Virus record (IMG/VR): IMGVR_UViG_3300006916_000250
Location: 1-29,401 of that record
Direction: 5' to 3' (one strand)
Origin: a virus
DNA: 29,401 nt
Below the pieces are notes generated by a model. That model was not told the origin of the DNA. It ran no database searches and worked only from the letters and a program-made list of their open reading frames with translations. Shown here piece after piece: positions 5,496-11,571 of this stretch (position 1 is its first letter; each line of letters opens with the position of its first letter). The position numbers and the translations under genes are program-made.

Positions 5496-5572
5496 AAAAA
5501 CAATTTAATATATTCATTGCATTAGTAACCATATGCTATATACTAGACGTAGCGTATAACTATTATTTTTAA
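5492..5572 (+). CDS. 26-residue membrane peptide
   Basis: ATG 5492 overlaps the upstream TGA as ATGA and has the strong ribosome site GAGGAGAG inside the previous gene. The product is one hydrophobic helix (FNIFIALVTICYILDVA) with a basic start. Despite its size, the strong coupling and start signal argue that it is translated. Function unknown. Confidence 0.5.
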   Translation: MKKQFNIFIALVTICYILDVAYNYYF

Positions 5573-5592
5573 CAACTAACGAGGTCAAACAA

Positions 5593-5958
5593 ATGTTATT
5601 AAACAGAAAGCTAGTAAAAGAGATGCGGTCAGTTTTAGAGAACAAGCTGACAGATCTGGACAACTTTGAAGTAGAGGTGGGTAGTGCTAACTTTAGTGAT
5701 ACCGAAGTAACATTCAAAGTTAATCTTAGAATAAAAGGTGCTAAGTCTCAGAGTGAGAAGGAGCTAGAAGATTGGGCAGGTATATACAAGCTTGATCTTA
5801 ACAAAGTGGCTAGGCTTGATGGCAAAGAGTTCAAGCTATCAGGTTACAGACGCAGAGCTAGAAAGAAACCTTTCTTAATAAAAGACTTGCAAAATGGTGG
5901 AGAGTATATTATAAGTGACGATATAGCTAAGAAATACTTTGCAAAGGAGACAGCGTAA
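5593..5958 (+). CDS. Conserved hypothetical protein, 121 residues
   Basis: ATG 5593 follows AACGAGGTCAAACAA. The product pairs an N-terminal helix (LVKEMRSVLENKLTDL) with two beta strands (FEVEVGSANFSD and TEVTFKVNLRIKGA). A basic block follows (GYRRRARKKPFLIKDL, about 84-99) and a tail reads GGEYIISDDIAKKYF. I recall homologues in many tailed phages annotated only as hypothetical. The basic YRRRARKKPF patch suggests nucleic-acid contact. It overlaps the next start by one base (TAATG). Confidence 0.75.
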   Translation: MLLNRKLVKEMRSVLENKLTDLDNFEVEVGSANFSDTEVTFKVNLRIKGAKSQSEKELEDWAGIYKLDLNKVARLDGKEFKLSGYRRRARKKPFLIKDLQNGGEYIISDDIAKKYFAKETA

Positions 5959-6356
5959 TGAAAGCGATATTGATAGACCCAATGTTTGAAACTGTACAAG
6001 AGGTTGAGTACAGCGGAGATTACAAAGACATATATAAGCTTATAGGATTTCAAAACGTATACATGAATGATAAAAAGCTTATGTCAGGATACACACCTAG
6101 AGCGTTTGATGTAGTTCGAATACCTGTAGGATTTGATGGCATATATGTAGACGATGAAGGATTATATGCTGAGTTACAGTTTAGATGGGAGTACAGATAT
6201 AGTCGAATGCACCCACCTATACAGCTAGTCAACAAAGGATTAGTATTAGGGTGTGACGATGAGGGTGATAGTATCTCTCCAGATTCGACAGTTGAATCAA
6301 TCAAGAGATCTATAACTTGGGAATGGACAAATGAAAAGAAAGTCAAAACAGCCTAA
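5958..6356 (+). CDS. DUF3846-like early protein
   Basis: The 132-residue protein starts MKAILIDPMFETVQEVEYSGDY, which resembles the 'idP...tv.ev....d...iy.lIg' start of DUF3846-type phage proteins. FDVVRIPVGFDGIYVDDEGL (110 nt into the gene's middle) and a later KGLVLGCDDEGDS are further landmarks. Such proteins are common in early regions of marine phages, and their function is unknown. It is coupled by TAATG to the gene before and overlaps the next by 26 nt. The family call is tentative. Confidence 0.65.
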   Translation: MKAILIDPMFETVQEVEYSGDYKDIYKLIGFQNVYMNDKKLMSGYTPRAFDVVRIPVGFDGIYVDDEGLYAELQFRWEYRYSRMHPPIQLVNKGLVLGCDDEGDSISPDSTVESIKRSITWEWTNEKKVKTA

Positions 6357-6495
6357 GAATAGAAACCCAATGTTTATCCGTAAGGCAACCATGACTATCA
6401 ATGACAAGAGAGAAAAGGTTGCCAAGCGGAGACATGAACATGAGATGTTTCAAGCTAAACTTTTACGGAAGGACTTAAAAGATGTCGATAAGTAA
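6331..6495 (+). CDS. Basic 54-residue protein
   Basis: ATG 6331 lies inside the end of the previous gene and the frame closes with TAA at 6493-6495. The product is rich in Lys and Arg (MKRKSKQPKNRN start; NDKREKVAKRRHEHEM in the middle) and probably helical and nucleic-acid-binding. Support is the tight tiling: it bridges two neighbours with overlaps of 26 and 14 nt. Confidence 0.55.
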   Translation: MKRKSKQPKNRNPMFIRKATMTINDKREKVAKRRHEHEMFQAKLLRKDLKDVDK

Positions 6496-6649
6496 ATTAT
6501 ACTTTGATATAATAGATTTAAAAGCTACCATTGACGCACATGAGTTAAGAGATATTAAGCGTGTGCATGATGGCACAGATAATGAAGATACTATTGGAGA
6601 TTTAGTAGACGATTTAGTTGAAGGAATAGAGGAGTTAAAAGATGTATAA
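6482..6649 (+). CDS. Acidic 55-residue protein
   Basis: ATG 6482 overlaps the previous gene, with GGAAGG about 12-17 nt upstream, and its TAA at 6647-6649 overlaps the methyltransferase start. The product is strongly acidic (DNEDTIGDLVDDLVEGIEEL in the C-terminal half). Small acidic phage proteins sometimes mimic DNA or inhibit host enzymes, but nothing here shows that. No family was recognised. Confidence 0.55.
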   Translation: MSISKLYFDIIDLKATIDAHELRDIKRVHDGTDNEDTIGDLVDDLVEGIEELKDV

Positions 6650-7709
6650 AGTAGTAGCAAGTTTCTTTGATGGTTTCTCAGGCACTATGTTTGCATTAAA
6701 CAAACTAGGTATTGAGCCTGACGAGTATCATGCGTTTGAGATAGATCCCTATCCTATTGCAGTGAGCAAGTATAACTTTCCTAGTATCATTCAACATGGT
6801 GATGCTAGGAACTGGACAAAGCTAAAAGGCAAGAAGATTGATCTGTTAGTAGCAGGATTCCCTTGTCAGAGCTACTCAGTTGCAGGTTTGCAGAAGTTCC
6901 AAGATGACCCAAGAGACATGTCTAAGGTGCTGATACAAGCTCTCAAAGAACTAGACGTTGACAAAGTATTGATTGAGAATGTAGCATCTATGCCTACAGA
7001 GTGGCGAGACTACTTTACGCAGACATTCAAAGAGATATTCCCTGACATAAGTCTTTACTTAGAGAATAGTGCCAAGAGTTCTCCGCAGAGTAGGAAAAGA
7101 TTTTACTGGACAAACATCATCTATAATGATATAAAGGATGAGGGTATGGTACTCAATGATATATTAGAAGATGGTGGTATGGCAGATAGAGACAAGTCAC
7201 ATTGCTTAGATGCAAACTATTTTAAAGGTGGTAATCTTAGGCATTACTACAACAAAGCTAGACGACAGATAGTCTTTGACAAGAATGGTTGCAAACAAGT
7301 TGGTGTAGCTGATCTCAAAGGCTATGACATTATCAAGCGTGTCTACAGTAGGCAAGGCAAGAGTCCTACGCTGACAACTATGCAAGGCGGTTGGAGAATG
7401 CCAAAGGTAGAGTGTGATAATTGGATAAATCAAACCACTTTACTAAAAGAAAACGCAGATGTAGACGAGCTTTTTTGGAGAGCATTAACTCCTCTAGAAT
7501 GTGAACGCTTACAAACTGTGCCTGATGGATGTACGCAGTATGGTGACTTTTATGTGTATGAGGAAATAAAGATGCCTTACGAAACTGTTACACACAGAGT
7601 TCGTAAAACAAAAAAGATTAGTAATTCACAACGATACAAGATGCTAGGTAATGGCTTCTGTGTCTCAACAATAGCTAACATATTAAAAGGAGTAGAGATT
7701 AATGACTAG
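6642..7709 (+). CDS. DNA (cytosine-5) methyltransferase
   Basis: This 355-residue protein has the ordered C5-MTase motifs: motif I FDGFSGTMFAL (9-19), motif IV GFPCQSYS with catalytic Cys75, motif VI IENV (111-114), motif VIII QSRKRFYW (149-156), motif IX around TPLECERLQTVP (283-294) and motif X YKMLGNGFCV (332-341). It transfers a methyl group from SAM to cytosine in a specific DNA site. No restriction enzyme is adjacent, so it is an orphan enzyme, likely protecting phage DNA from host nucleases or marking it. It overlaps its neighbours by 8 nt on each side. Full length with all key residues intact. Confidence 0.93.
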   Translation: MYKVVASFFDGFSGTMFALNKLGIEPDEYHAFEIDPYPIAVSKYNFPSIIQHGDARNWTKLKGKKIDLLVAGFPCQSYSVAGLQKFQDDPRDMSKVLIQALKELDVDKVLIENVASMPTEWRDYFTQTFKEIFPDISLYLENSAKSSPQSRKRFYWTNIIYNDIKDEGMVLNDILEDGGMADRDKSHCLDANYFKGGNLRHYYNKARRQIVFDKNGCKQVGVADLKGYDIIKRVYSRQGKSPTLTTMQGGWRMPKVECDNWINQTTLLKENADVDELFWRALTPLECERLQTVPDGCTQYGDFYVYEEIKMPYETVTHRVRKTKKISNSQRYKMLGNGFCVSTIANILKGVEIND

Positions 7710-7869
7710 TGATGATTGGTTTGACAAGCATGTTATTGTAAGCTTTGGTGACTACGATAACAGAGAAGATAACAAGAAAGCAGACGAGCTTAAACAAAAG
7801 CTCAAAGAGAAAATGATAATATACACACACATGCTAGAGGGAGAGCTAGAAGATGCAGAGGGAAGTTAA
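7702..7869 (+). CDS. Hypothetical 55-residue charged protein
   Basis: ATG 7702 sits in the last codons of the methyltransferase gene, with AAAAGGAGTAGAG as ribosome site about 8-15 nt upstream. The product is hydrophilic, with a predicted coiled helix (REDNKKADELKQKLKEKMII, residues 21-40) and an acidic end. It overlaps the following gene by 17 nt. No family was recognised. Confidence 0.6.
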   Translation: MTSDDWFDKHVIVSFGDYDNREDNKKADELKQKLKEKMIIYTHMLEGELEDAEGS

Positions 7870-8071
7870 GTGGGCGATACTCTTCACACCCTTTGAAGAA
7901 GAGGATACTGAGTACGTCAAAGAGGGATGTGGTGCAATGTGGACAGACAAATCTCCAGTCAAAGTATTCGACACTTATGAAGATGCACAGAAAGAATGTG
8001 CTAAGTGGAATACTGGAGAGATTGTACGATGGATTGTTAACGAGAACCATAACTTTGAGGAGGAAATATGA
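7853..8071 (+). CDS. Hypothetical 72-residue protein
   Basis: ATG 7853 follows GGGAGAG and the product is MQREVKWAILFTPFEEEDTE at its start, with a WTDKSPVKVFDTYEDAQKEC segment near 30-49. The latter has the look of small phage proteins that align with the pattern 'f.t.eeA...a..w'. Coupled by ATGA to the next gene. A different frame within this stretch is a shadow. Confidence 0.7.
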   Translation: MQREVKWAILFTPFEEEDTEYVKEGCGAMWTDKSPVKVFDTYEDAQKECAKWNTGEIVRWIVNENHNFEEEI

Positions 8072-8307
8072 AACCATATCATAACGAAGGGTTTGGTAAA
8101 GCATTCTTTGTAGTGTTCTTACTACTTGTACCGCTACCCATACTAGGACTATGGGCGGTGGACGGACAAGATTGGGTAGATAGATTCACTACAAAGTATT
8201 TCTCACCTTGGCAGTCAGAGTGTTGGGAAACAGCCAAGCATGAGAGAGTGTGCAAGGGGGATAACAACTGTAAATTTTGGAGGAACTTTTGCCATGAAGA
8301 AGAATGA
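8068..8307 (+). CDS. Single-span membrane protein with Cys-rich outer domain
   Basis: ATG 8068 follows GAGGAGGAAAT, one of the strongest ribosome sites in the operon. A hydrophobic segment (AFFVVFLLLVPLPILGLWAV, about 12-31) precedes a 48-residue domain with four Cys (Cys53, 63, 69 and 76 approximately) that could form two disulfides in the periplasm. It may also be a signal-anchor protein. Candidate roles are superinfection exclusion or membrane stress, unproven. Overlaps the next gene by 14 nt. Confidence 0.7.
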   Translation: MKPYHNEGFGKAFFVVFLLLVPLPILGLWAVDGQDWVDRFTTKYFSPWQSECWETAKHERVCKGDNNCKFWRNFCHEEE

Positions 8308-8422
8308 TAACGACAACAAAGATCCAACAGAAGGTCAAGCTTTACTCTTGACAATGACTATGTTAATTGGTATAACACTTATTCTAAATGGATGTGCTGA
8401 ATTTTTTATAAGGATAATGTGA
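8294..8422 (+). CDS. 42-residue single-helix membrane protein
   Basis: I start at ATG 8294 (MKKNDNDNKDPTEGQ) after GGAGGAAC; a longer frame from 8240 has no good ribosome site. The product has a polar N-terminus and one membrane helix (ALLLTMTMLIGITLILNGCA, about 16-35). The LNGC at 31-34 looks like a lipobox, but the preceding segment is too far from the start with a long acidic head, so a plain anchor is more likely. Confidence 0.65.
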   Translation: MKKNDNDNKDPTEGQALLLTMTMLIGITLILNGCAEFFIRIM

Positions 8423-8423
8423 T

Positions 8424-8594
8424 ATGGAAAAACAAAGTGGTTATATAATAGTAAAGGTAGAGCATGAAGCAAAAGATCTAGAAACTATATGCAAGGAGTG
8501 TGCATGGGATATGGATCACGAGCTAATGTTAGACGCAAAGATAATAGGATATGTAGAACACAATCCTGATTTTGATTATGAGGTATTACACTAA
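8424..8594 (+). CDS. Hypothetical 56-residue protein with CxxC
   Basis: ATG 8424 lies one base after the preceding stop. The product has CKEC at residues 23-26 and an acidic C-terminus, and a likely compact alpha/beta shape (GYIIVKVEHEAKDLETICKE). A single CxxC could be a redox pair or half a zinc site. It is joined to the next gene by TAATG at 8592-8596. No family was recognised. Confidence 0.6.
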   Translation: MEKQSGYIIVKVEHEAKDLETICKECAWDMDHELMLDAKIIGYVEHNPDFDYEVLH

Positions 8595-8743
8595 TGAAAC
8601 ATGAATTTGAAAATGACTGGAACGACCTATCTATATTAGATGGTAAACTTATTGATAAAGAGTTTGACAATACTATTGAAGAGGACTTCAGTATTATACA
8701 ACGATTCAAGAAGATAATAAATGAAGAAAAGACAGAAGAGTAA
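8594..8743 (+). CDS. Acidic 49-residue protein
   Basis: ATG 8594 is coupled by TAATG to its neighbour. The product is acidic (MKHEFENDWNDLSILDGKLI and later NTIEEDFSII) and probably helical. It overlaps the following membrane-protein gene by 23 nt. No function can be assigned. Confidence 0.55.
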   Translation: MKHEFENDWNDLSILDGKLIDKEFDNTIEEDFSIIQRFKKIINEEKTEE

Positions 8744-8873
8744 TTTAGTTAAACAAAAGAAAACTGGTAGAGAGTGGTTACAAGATCTAATTGTAGCTCT
8801 AGTAGTTATAACTATAGTGGGCGGTATGATAGTCTATGCTCACTTTGATATAGTAAGGATAGTAAACGGATGA
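8721..8873 (+). CDS. 50-residue membrane protein with basic head
   Basis: ATG 8721 starts a product with a basic N-terminus (KKRQKSNLVKQKKTGREW) and one membrane helix (LIVALVVITIVGGMIVYA, about 23-40), ending in a short outer tail. Its TGA overlaps the SleB ATG as ATGA at 8870-8873. This type II-like topology next to a wall hydrolase suggests a holin-like, pinholin-like or signal-arrest partner, which is inference. Confidence 0.6.
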   Translation: MKKRQKSNLVKQKKTGREWLQDLIVALVVITIVGGMIVYAHFDIVRIVNG

Positions 8874-9298
8874 TATTAGAAACAGCATTGATGTGCATGG
8901 CTACCAACATCTACCATGAAGCTAAGAATCAGCCAATGGCAGGACAGATAGCTGTAGCACAAGTAGTAATGAACAGAGTTAACGATAGCCGTTATCCTGA
9001 CAATGTGTGTGATGTAGTTAAGCAAGGACTCACATACAAAAATGGTAAAGTAGTTCTTGGCAAATGCCAGTTCTCATGGTATTGTGATGGCAAGAAAGAT
9101 GATGTCAATACGGAGAGTGAGAAGTGGCAAAACTCTATTCGATATGCGTCTATGGTTCTGACAAATAGGATAACACTAGATGTTACAGAGGGTGCGACTC
9201 ACTATCATGCAACTTATGTGCGACCTGCATGGGCAAGAACAAAGACTAAAACAGTTAGAATAAATAGACATATATTCTACAGATGGGAAAAGAAATGA
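8870..9298 (+). CDS. SleB-type cell wall hydrolase
   Basis: The 142-residue protein has the SleB/CwlJ (hydrolase_2) pattern: ATNIYHEAKNQPMAGQIAVA with catalytic Glu17, VVMNRV (32-37), QFSW (67-70) and the C-terminal HYHATYVRPAWA (111-122). It would cut the glycan strands of peptidoglycan. There is no convincing signal peptide, so it is a cytoplasmic endolysin needing a holin. It is unusual that it lies in the early/middle operon, far from the M15 lysin, flanked on both sides by small membrane proteins (8721-8873 and 9295-9420) that could be its exit partners. Confidence 0.85.
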   Translation: MILETALMCMATNIYHEAKNQPMAGQIAVAQVVMNRVNDSRYPDNVCDVVKQGLTYKNGKVVLGKCQFSWYCDGKKDDVNTESEKWQNSIRYASMVLTNRITLDVTEGATHYHATYVRPAWARTKTKTVRINRHIFYRWEKK

Positions 9299-9420
9299 TA
9301 TTTTGGGATTTACAAATACTAATTTTTGTAGTATTATGGCTTTTGATTTTTATAGGAATGTGCGTAGGTAATTATAATGACCTTACAAAAAGACATAAAA
9401 GAAATAAAGAACTTGAGTGA
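9295..9420 (+). CDS. 41-residue holin-like membrane peptide
   Basis: ATG 9295 overlaps the SleB TGA as ATGA. The product is MIFWDLQILIF then a long hydrophobic helix (residues 7-25) followed by a strongly basic tail (KRHKRNKEL). This helix-plus-basic-tail form, coupled to a lysin gene, is typical of small holins. It overlaps the integrase start by 44 nt. Function inferred from context. Confidence 0.6.
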   Translation: MIFWDLQILIFVVLWLLIFIGMCVGNYNDLTKRHKRNKELE

Positions 9421-10300
9421 TATGGTAGGCTACTACCTACGTAGTCCTCAGTTCTTAGCACTTAGACCACAAACTCAGAAAGGTTATGAGTATAGATTGT
9501 CTAATGTGTTACGTACACCAATAACTCCTGCATCAAAGATAGGCGATACTAAGTTGTCAAAACTCAGTGTGGCTCACTGTAAGACAGCCTATCAGATGTG
9601 GTTGAAGAGAGGTGTACGAACTGCTAACGTGATGGCGACAACGACTTCAATAGTTCTTAATATGGCTGAGGAACTGGAGTTGATTGTGCGTAACCCAATG
9701 CGGAGCGTTAGTAAGATGAAGGAGCGTGGACGTAAGGTCATGTGGACAAGCGACCAAGTAAAGGTATTCTTAGATACGGCTTACTCTCAATATAAGTGGA
9801 GAAGCATTGGTTTGATTGTACACATGGCTTACTCTTTCGCTCAAAGGGTGGGGGATATGAGATCTCTAGAATGGAGCAATATCAACTTTGATGAAAAAAG
9901 ACTTGACCTCGAACAATCAAAGAAGAGGGCAGAGGTACACTTGCCTATAGAGGAGAATCTACTTGTCATGCTCACTAAACAGCATGAAGAGTTTGGATTT
10001 CAAAACTATGTTGTACCTCACCCCTACCCTAGAGGTGGACAGTACAGGATCTACAATGATGTAGACATCAGCCCACTGGTAAACAAAGTAAAAGAAGAAG
10101 CGAACTTACCAAAGGAACTTACAGCAATGGATATGAGAAGAACAGCTATCACTGAGATGGTTGAAGCAGGTGTTGATACAACGCAGATCATGGCGGTATC
10201 AGGACACAATAGTCCCAACTCAATCGCCCCCTACATCAAACATACCTACAACTCAGCGAGTAACGCACTCAGTAGAAGGGAGACATATAAGAATGCCTAA
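9377..10300 (+). CDS. int: Tyrosine recombinase / phage integrase
   Basis: The 307-residue protein has an N-terminal SAM-like core-binding part (about 10-110) and a catalytic domain with Arg157 (QRVGDMRSLEW), a Lys near 183, Arg254 (MDMRRTAITEM), His277 (SGHNSPNSIAPY) and the nucleophile Tyr286. The box II His (three residues before Arg254) is Met251, a change that also occurs in some active integrases. It should recombine attP with a host site, indicating at least the remnants of a temperate lifestyle. HMO-2011 also encodes an integrase. It lies inside the early operon with no adjacent non-coding attP and no repressor gene in view. The gene starts at ATG 9377. Confidence 0.9.
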   Translation: MTLQKDIKEIKNLSDMVGYYLRSPQFLALRPQTQKGYEYRLSNVLRTPITPASKIGDTKLSKLSVAHCKTAYQMWLKRGVRTANVMATTTSIVLNMAEELELIVRNPMRSVSKMKERGRKVMWTSDQVKVFLDTAYSQYKWRSIGLIVHMAYSFAQRVGDMRSLEWSNINFDEKRLDLEQSKKRAEVHLPIEENLLVMLTKQHEEFGFQNYVVPHPYPRGGQYRIYNDVDISPLVNKVKEEANLPKELTAMDMRRTAITEMVEAGVDTTQIMAVSGHNSPNSIAPYIKHTYNSASNALSRRETYKNA

Positions 10301-11081
10301 CATACCCTCAAGAGATTTCTTACAGAATCTTGACATCAAAGAAGGAGAGACAATTAATATGGATTGTCCCAAGTGTAATGGTGTTAAGAAGTTTTCGGTT
10401 AGTAACCTAGATGGCATGTTGCTATACAACTGCTATCGTGCATCCTGCGATGTGAAGGGTTCTTTCCTGACAAACATGTTAGTTGATACTATCAAACAAA
10501 AACTAAGTGGCGAGATAGAAGGAAAGCCACACGAAAAGTTTGAGATGCCTGAGCATATAACAGATGGAGACAACTCTTATATACAACGCTTTAGATCACG
10601 ATGGGATTTAATGATAGATGTGTTGTACGATGTTAAAGATAAACGAGCAGTGTTCCCAATATACAAGAATGGCAGACTTGTTGACGCTATTGGTAGAGCA
10701 TTGTATGATGCGTACCCAAAGTGGTACAAGTATGGGAAGGCAGGTAAGTATTATTCTTACTGTATAAAGCCATGCAAAAAGATAGCTGTTGTAGTTGAGG
10801 ATTGTATATCCGCTACGGTGGTAGGTCAGCATATAATAGGAGTCACTGGTGTTGCACTTCTAGGAACGAATCTTTTGAGAGAGCATAAAGAATATCTTGA
10901 TACGTTTGACAAGATTATTGTTGCTCTTGATCCAGATGCTCTTGGTAAAACAATAGAGTATACCAAAGAGTTGAAAAGCTACTGTGATCCCTCTGTGGTA
11001 ATAGCGATGCCCATAGAGGATGATCTTAAATATAAACGAGAAGCAGACATGCTTAAATTAAGGGAGTTAGTTAATGCTTGA
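10293..11081 (+). CDS. DNA primase (zinc-binding plus TOPRIM)
   Basis: I start at ATG 10293 (MPNIPSRDFLQ), overlapping the integrase stop by 8 nt, with GGGAG upstream. The 262-residue product has a zinc ribbon (CPKC at 25-28, then Cys47 and Cys52), like the N-terminus of T7 gp4. Its TOPRIM core has Glu169 (VVEDCISA) and the Asp213-x-Asp215 pair (ALDPDALGKT). It lays RNA primers on the lagging strand. Unlike T7 gp4, the helicase is a separate gene, with a nuclease gene between them. Longer readings from 10161 run through the integrase in another frame. Confidence 0.88.
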   Translation: MPNIPSRDFLQNLDIKEGETINMDCPKCNGVKKFSVSNLDGMLLYNCYRASCDVKGSFLTNMLVDTIKQKLSGEIEGKPHEKFEMPEHITDGDNSYIQRFRSRWDLMIDVLYDVKDKRAVFPIYKNGRLVDAIGRALYDAYPKWYKYGKAGKYYSYCIKPCKKIAVVVEDCISATVVGQHIIGVTGVALLGTNLLREHKEYLDTFDKIIVALDPDALGKTIEYTKELKSYCDPSVVIAMPIEDDLKYKREADMLKLRELVNA

Positions 11082-11571
11082 TACAATAAACCCATTGACA
11101 GGTAAGAATTATTATTATAAAGATAGTGTTGAGGCAGTAAAGAAAAGGAACGATGCACAGATGTATGTAGACGGTAAGTACGTACCCAAGTCACACCCAT
11201 TGTATAAGCCGGGAAAGTATAAAACATTTAATGATGCTGCTTTTTCTGCTTTACAGAACTATGAGACTTGTCCAAAAGGAGAAGTATACATTCTTAAAAA
11301 TCCTGCGTGGAAGGATTGGTACAAGGTAGGTAAGGCTGTCGATGCGACAGATAGATGTAAGAGCTATCAGACTAGCAGTCCTCATAGAGACTACGAGCTA
11401 GTTACATTTGCGAAGGTTGAGGACAGAAACAAAGCAGAGAAGTTACTACATAGTCACTTTACTTTTAAATCAAGAGAGCGAAGGGGCGAGTGGTTTCATC
11501 TTACTAATTATAATAAAAGCAAATTCGATTCAGCATTAAGGAGAGTTAATGATAGAACTAGCACTAATTAG
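11074..11571 (+). CDS. T5orf172 / GIY-YIG superfamily nuclease
   Basis: In this 165-residue protein, GEVYILKNP (69-77) and WYKVGKA (82-88) correspond to the GIY and YIG strands. Arg94 (DRCKSYQT), Glu122 (KAEKLLHSHF) and GEWFHL (138-143) complete the T5orf172/MUG113 pattern. The N-terminal 65 residues may bind DNA or partners. It would nick or cut DNA, in recombination, host DNA degradation or homing. It lies between primase and helicase with 8-nt and 23-nt overlaps, so it is integrated in the operon rather than loosely inserted. Confidence 0.85.
   Translation: MLDTINPLTGKNYYYKDSVEAVKKRNDAQMYVDGKYVPKSHPLYKPGKYKTFNDAAFSALQNYETCPKGEVYILKNPAWKDWYKVGKAVDATDRCKSYQTSSPHRDYELVTFAKVEDRNKAEKLLHSHFTFKSRERRGEWFHLTNYNKSKFDSALRRVNDRTSTN

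Noticed and set aside
6482-6649. Idea that the acidic 55-residue protein is a DNA mimic
   Set aside because: Acidity alone is not evidence; no known anti-restriction or mimic pattern is present.
8393-8396. Lipobox-like LNGC in the 42-residue protein
   Set aside because: Too far from the N-terminus behind a long acidic head; a simple membrane anchor is more likely.
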